A DNA stretch of 64,000 nucleotides from NCBI GenBank assembly GCA_963976875.1, contig CAXBML010000003.1, positions 1 through 64,000 on the forward strand, in the 5' to 3' direction. Below are positions 60,775 through 64,000 of this stretch, piece by piece. The notes beneath the pieces were generated by a model. That model did not search any database. It saw only the letters and a program-made list of their open reading frames with translations, and was not told the DNA's origin. Made by a program: the position numbers and the translations under genes. Position 1 is the stretch's first letter; the number at the start of each line of letters is the position of its first letter. The stretch is from Berkiella_A sp963976875. GTDB taxonomy: Bacteria > Pseudomonadota > Gammaproteobacteria > Berkiellales > Berkiellaceae.

Positions 60775-62088
60775 ATGGTCATGAATTTAGAGCAACATTT
60801 TTATCAAGATGTACCGCGTGAACAAATATTTAAACAATATGGTCGTATTTTTAAAGCTTCAAACTTTTTAGTTGAAGCGAAAGGGTTAACCGCTAAGATT
60901 GGCACTTTATGTCAAGTTCAAAATATTGATGGTTCAATAGCTTATGCTGAGACAGTTGGCTTTAAAGGTGAGATAACTTATTTAATGTCTTATGAAGAAT
61001 TATCTGGTTTATCACCCAGCTGTCAGATTGTTCAGTTGAACCAATTTCCGACTAAGCCCTATGGGGAAGGTTTACTGGGACGAGTCGTAGATGCCTATGG
61101 GCATCCTTTAGATCAATTGGGGCCTTTGCAATCAGTTTTAGATCAACATGATTATTCAAGACACATATCACCTTTAAGTAAAGCTCGAATTAAAGAACCA
61201 TTGGATATAGGCATTAAGGCGATTAATGGCTTACTGACTGTAGGGATTGGTCAGAGAATTGGTTTAATGGCCGGAAGTGGGGTTGGTAAAAGTGTTTTAT
61301 TAGGCATGATGGCAAAACATGCAGATGTGGATGTTATTGTGATTGGCTTGATAGGGGAGCGAAGCCGAGAAGTCAGAGAGTTTATTGAGGATAATGTCAA
61401 AGAGAGTATGGGCAAAATGGTGATGGTTGTCGCAACAGCTGACACTTCACCTTTAAACAGAATTCAGGCCGCAGAGTATGCCAGTTCAGTTGCAGAACAT
61501 TTTAGAGATCAAAATAAAAATGTATTACTCTTGATGGATTCTCTAACGCGATATGCCCAAGCAATTCGAGAGTTAGGTTTATCATTAGGAGAGCCGCCAA
61601 CGACAAAAGGCTACCCACCTTCTGTTTTTACAAAAATACCAAAGTTAGTGGAACGAGTCGGAAATGGTGAAGATAATTCAGGTTCTATTACTGGTATTTA
61701 TACTGTACTAGCAGAATCTGATGATATTCAAGATCCCATTATTGATTGCGCCAGGAGTATTCTGGATGGTCATATTGTTTTGTCTAGACATTTAGCAGAG
61801 CAAGGTCATTTTCCTGCAATTGATATTGAACAGTCTATTAGCCGAGTTATGGGGTTTGTTATCGATCAGAAACATGCTGAAGTCGCAAGATTATTCAAAA
61901 TCGCTTTACAGCGATATAATGAGCAAAAAGATTTTATTGCAATGGGTACATATCAGGAAGGGCTGGATCCAGCATTTGATACAATTTTAAAACGTATCCC
62001 TCATATGAATCAGTTTTTACAACAGACAGTAGGGCAACAAAGTCATTTTACTCAAGATGTTGCTCAGCTATTGCAAGTAATGAGTTAA
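60775..62088 (+). CDS. fliI: Flagellar type III export ATPase FliI
   Basis: A 437-residue F1-beta-like ATPase: Walker A GSGVGKS (167-173), GERSREVREFIEDN, Walker B VLLLMDSLTRYAQAIRE, and the family run GEPPTTKGYPPSVF. It energises substrate release from chaperones for flagellar export in the cytoplasm together with FliH and FliJ. Two ATGs (60775 and 60781) are possible starts. 4 nt after fliH. Confidence 0.96.
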   Translation: MVMNLEQHFYQDVPREQIFKQYGRIFKASNFLVEAKGLTAKIGTLCQVQNIDGSIAYAETVGFKGEITYLMSYEELSGLSPSCQIVQLNQFPTKPYGEGLLGRVVDAYGHPLDQLGPLQSVLDQHDYSRHISPLSKARIKEPLDIGIKAINGLLTVGIGQRIGLMAGSGVGKSVLLGMMAKHADVDVIVIGLIGERSREVREFIEDNVKESMGKMVMVVATADTSPLNRIQAAEYASSVAEHFRDQNKNVLLLMDSLTRYAQAIRELGLSLGEPPTTKGYPPSVFTKIPKLVERVGNGEDNSGSITGIYTVLAESDDIQDPIIDCARSILDGHIVLSRHLAEQGHFPAIDIEQSISRVMGFVIDQKHAEVARLFKIALQRYNEQKDFIAMGTYQEGLDPAFDTILKRIPHMNQFLQQTVGQQSHFTQDVAQLLQVMS

Positions 62089-62092
62089 ATTG

Positions 62093-62509
62093 ATGTTAGA
62101 TAAACTTTATAAATTATCGAAACTATGGTCTTTTCAGGAAAAACAAATTCGAAATAGGTGTCAGCAGGTAACCATTGCACTAGAGAACGAGAAAGTTCAG
62201 GTCGAAGCATTAGAACAGTTTTATCAAGAGTATTTAATCAACGATCAAGATATTGTAGGACTAGAGCTTAAAGAGAAAATCAGGTTTTGTGATAATTTGG
62301 GTCACGTTGTCCAATTACAAAAAAAGGGGTTATATAAGCTTGAACAAGATCAGAAACAGCTACAAAAGTTACATGCACAATTTTCACAAAAAATATTGAT
62401 CTTGAATAATATCATCGCAAAACGTAAGGCCATTGTCGATTCAAATAAACTTAAAAAAGAGTTTAAACAAATGGAAGATTTATATAGGCAATTTAAGCAG
62501 TTTCAGTAA
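62093..62509 (+). CDS. fliJ: Flagellar export protein FliJ
   Basis: From ATG 62093, 138 residues forming a long two-helix coiled coil (IRNRCQQVTIALENEKVQVE, LEQDQKQLQKLHAQFSQKIL), as in FliJ, the stalk-like partner of FliI. It lies in the expected place after fliI. No unusual features. Confidence 0.88.
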   Translation: MLDKLYKLSKLWSFQEKQIRNRCQQVTIALENEKVQVEALEQFYQEYLINDQDIVGLELKEKIRFCDNLGHVVQLQKKGLYKLEQDQKQLQKLHAQFSQKILILNNIIAKRKAIVDSNKLKKEFKQMEDLYRQFKQFQ

Positions 62510-62549
62510 AATACAATAGTGTAATTTATCAATATATGCGAGGTTTAAA

Positions 62550-62855
62550 ATGACAGTTCAATCTCAAATGGACAAAAGTAAAAATGAACTCAATATTTCT
62601 GTAGATGGTCGGTTTGATTTTAGTGTGCTTCAAAATTTCAGAAGTGCTTATGAAAATATTCAGGATCAGCCTGAAATGTTTATTGTTGATCTTGAAAAGT
62701 CTACTTATATAGACAGTTCAGCCTTAGGGATGCTTTTAGCATTAAGAGATCATGCGGGGGGAGATAAAGCAAAAATTTTGATTACTAACTGTTCAGAGGA
62801 TATTAAAAAAATATTGAGCATTACAAAATTGGATGAATTATTCACAGTTGTGTAA
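62550..62855 (+). CDS. STAS-domain anti-sigma-factor antagonist
   Basis: A 101-residue STAS protein: strand-helix pattern with VDGRFDFSVLQNFRSAYENI, FIVDLEKSTYIDSSALGMLL and GDKAKILITNCSEDIKKILS. The Ser pair in YIDSSALGM (57-58) is at the position phosphorylated in SpoIIAA-type proteins. It sits between fliJ and fliK in the flagellar operon, where an HsbA-like factor would link partner switching to flagellar control. In Pseudomonas aeruginosa HsbA binds FlgM. A partner kinase or phosphatase is not visible here. Confidence 0.88.
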   Translation: MTVQSQMDKSKNELNISVDGRFDFSVLQNFRSAYENIQDQPEMFIVDLEKSTYIDSSALGMLLALRDHAGGDKAKILITNCSEDIKKILSITKLDELFTVV

Positions 62856-62882
62856 ACATATAACCTTTTAATTGAGGTAAGT

Positions 62883-62898
62883 TGGCATGTCTTTTGTA
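62883..62898 (+). promoter_or_regulatory. Weak sigma-54-like promoter before fliK
   Basis: TGGCATGTCTTTTGTA has -24 GG (62884-62885) and a 10-nt spacing, but -12 reads GT (62896-62897) rather than GC. It lies 44 bp before the likely fliK start. It may be weak or inactive. Confidence 0.35.
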
Positions 62899-62941
62899 AT
62901 CTGATACTTACAAACTAACAAAAATAAATAAAATGGATTTT

Positions 62942-64000
62942 ATGGATAATACACTTAAAAATAATTCGCTTCTCAGTCAGGTCGCGGCACCAGATAAATC
63001 ATCTGTAAAAACAAAAGGTTACACCGAAAGTAATCATTCTGCAACAGATAATAAACAGGAAAGCTATGAATCTGTAGCCAAAAATATTGAAAAAACCGAA
63101 GGCAAAGAAAAGGATGCAACGGGCAACAATTTGCCTAATAAAGCTTCTGGTAGCCGTGATGATATGCAATCAAAGAAGATTGATAACGAGTCAAGTGAGT
63201 CCAATGATTTAGGTACTGAACAAGAACCCGAAATAAACTCGGGTCTGTCTGAAGAACAAGCGCTTACCATTTTGGGGCAATCCACCGATGATGTGGATGG
63301 TAATAAAGAACCCGCCAATCAATTTTTACTCAATAAAAGTACAATGATCAGTGAGATCAATACAGATGAGGAAGCTGCGCAAAATATGCAGGCATTGGCA
63401 AAAGTACAATCATATATGCCTCTATCTCGAGTACAATTAGAGGCGACAGACAATCATATGAGCTTAAGTCAATATGTATATAATCAATATAATAAGGGCG
63501 TATCTGGGTTTGATGCCTCTACGCAGAACAATGTCGCTCTGGATAATGTTGTCTTAGAGAATGACCTTGCAAATACGATACCTAAAGAAAATATAGAAGA
63601 GCAATTAAAGGTTGATAAAAATACAGTGCTACAAGATTTAAAATCAGGTAAAACTGCTATTGAAGGTGATCTTGATTTGTCTGATCTAAAGTCTGGTTTA
63701 ATGAACTCTGCTGCTCAGGAACTAACACAAGATCCCGAGCAAGTCTCTAACCAAATGAAAAATGCTTTAGAAATATTTAATCAAAATTTAAAAAGCACCC
63801 AATCTGGTCAGGTTCAGTCTCAACATGCGATAGCGACAGGTCAAACATTAACGAGTACAGCGACAAATGCGGGCAAGTTAGATGCCTTTATTCAAACAGA
63901 CGGCCAAGTTCAAGATAATAGCCAAAAATCAACGGTGAATGGCATTCCAGACAAAATACAAATGATGTTGAGTAAACAAGATCAGTCTATGCGGATTATG
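62942..64000 (+). CDS. fliK: Flagellar hook-length control protein FliK, partial
   Basis: An open frame from ATG 62942 (or 62933) continues to the window edge without a stop: at least 353 residues. The N-terminal part is polar, Gln/Asn/Ser/Asp-rich and probably disordered, which is typical of the FliK ruler region. The conserved C-terminal FliK domain (LxLxPxxLGxxxV) is not within the window, so the name rests on gene order after fliJ. It is the last gene visible. Confidence 0.7.
   Translation, partial: MDNTLKNNSLLSQVAAPDKSSVKTKGYTESNHSATDNKQESYESVAKNIEKTEGKEKDATGNNLPNKASGSRDDMQSKKIDNESSESNDLGTEQEPEINSGLSEEQALTILGQSTDDVDGNKEPANQFLLNKSTMISEINTDEEAAQNMQALAKVQSYMPLSRVQLEATDNHMSLSQYVYNQYNKGVSGFDASTQNNVALDNVVLENDLANTIPKENIEEQLKVDKNTVLQDLKSGKTAIEGDLDLSDLKSGLMNSAAQELTQDPEQVSNQMKNALEIFNQNLKSTQSGQVQSQHAIATGQTLTSTATNAGKLDAFIQTDGQVQDNSQKSTVNGIPDKIQMMLSKQDQSMRIM

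Noticed and set aside
1..64000. CRISPR array or prophage
   Set aside because: No regularly spaced identical repeats with unique spacers, and no phage structural, integrase or terminase genes were seen.

Overview
The window is AT-rich gammaproteobacterial chromosome. Three observations point to a host-associated, Legionellales-like bacterium: proteins typical of intracellular bacteria (ankyrin repeats, a Fic enzyme, a eukaryotic-type Ser/Thr kinase), many lineage-restricted hypotheticals, and a polar-type flagellar gene set. That set carries sigma-54 (GG-N10-GC) promoters, FleQ/FleS/FleR-type regulators and a FliA promoter before flagellin. The genus cannot be fixed from the sequence alone.

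Layout. 1-269: a tRNA cluster, Gly(GCC, cut by the window edge), Cys(GCA), Leu(UAA). 270-1043: gene-free repeat DNA with a 20-bp perfect palindrome. 1044-4320: accessory block with an ankyrin protein, a Fic protein and an ankyrin gene remnant, separated by copies of a GGGTGTCC-type repeat. 4456-9193: an L,D-transpeptidase, five unrecognised proteins and a lipoprotein gene broken by an in-frame TGA. 9308-17050: serine hydrolase, RND efflux pump (AcrAB type) and an ABC exporter. 17108-30363: DJ-1/PfpI protein, DbpA helicase, lipoprotein, eukaryotic-like kinase, an outer-membrane protein gene interrupted by a stop right after its signal peptide, a CPA2 antiporter, peptide deformylase, a DUF547 protein, an ArgO/LysE exporter and several hypotheticals.

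30472-33140: an array of four small acidic genes that look paralogous. Three are preceded by a repeated ~110-bp upstream unit carrying three DnaA-box-like 9-mers in fixed geometry; a decayed fourth unit lies beyond the array. This is the best candidate here for an undescribed system.

33728-64000: tRNA-Arg(CCU), then a large flagellar locus. ycgR-flgN-flgM-flgA run leftward. flgBCDEFGHIJKL, fliC, an unknown gene at the usual flaG position, fliD, fliS, a fliT-like gene, fleQ-like, fleS, fleR, fliEFGHIJ, a STAS-domain gene and the start of fliK run rightward. The sequence fits a cascade: FleQ-like activator, then sigma-54 promoters (before flgA, flgB, fleS and possibly fliK), then FleSR, then FliA/FlgM control of fliC. 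FlgE, FlgK and FlgL share a related ~180-residue inserted cassette, with related motifs in flagellin.
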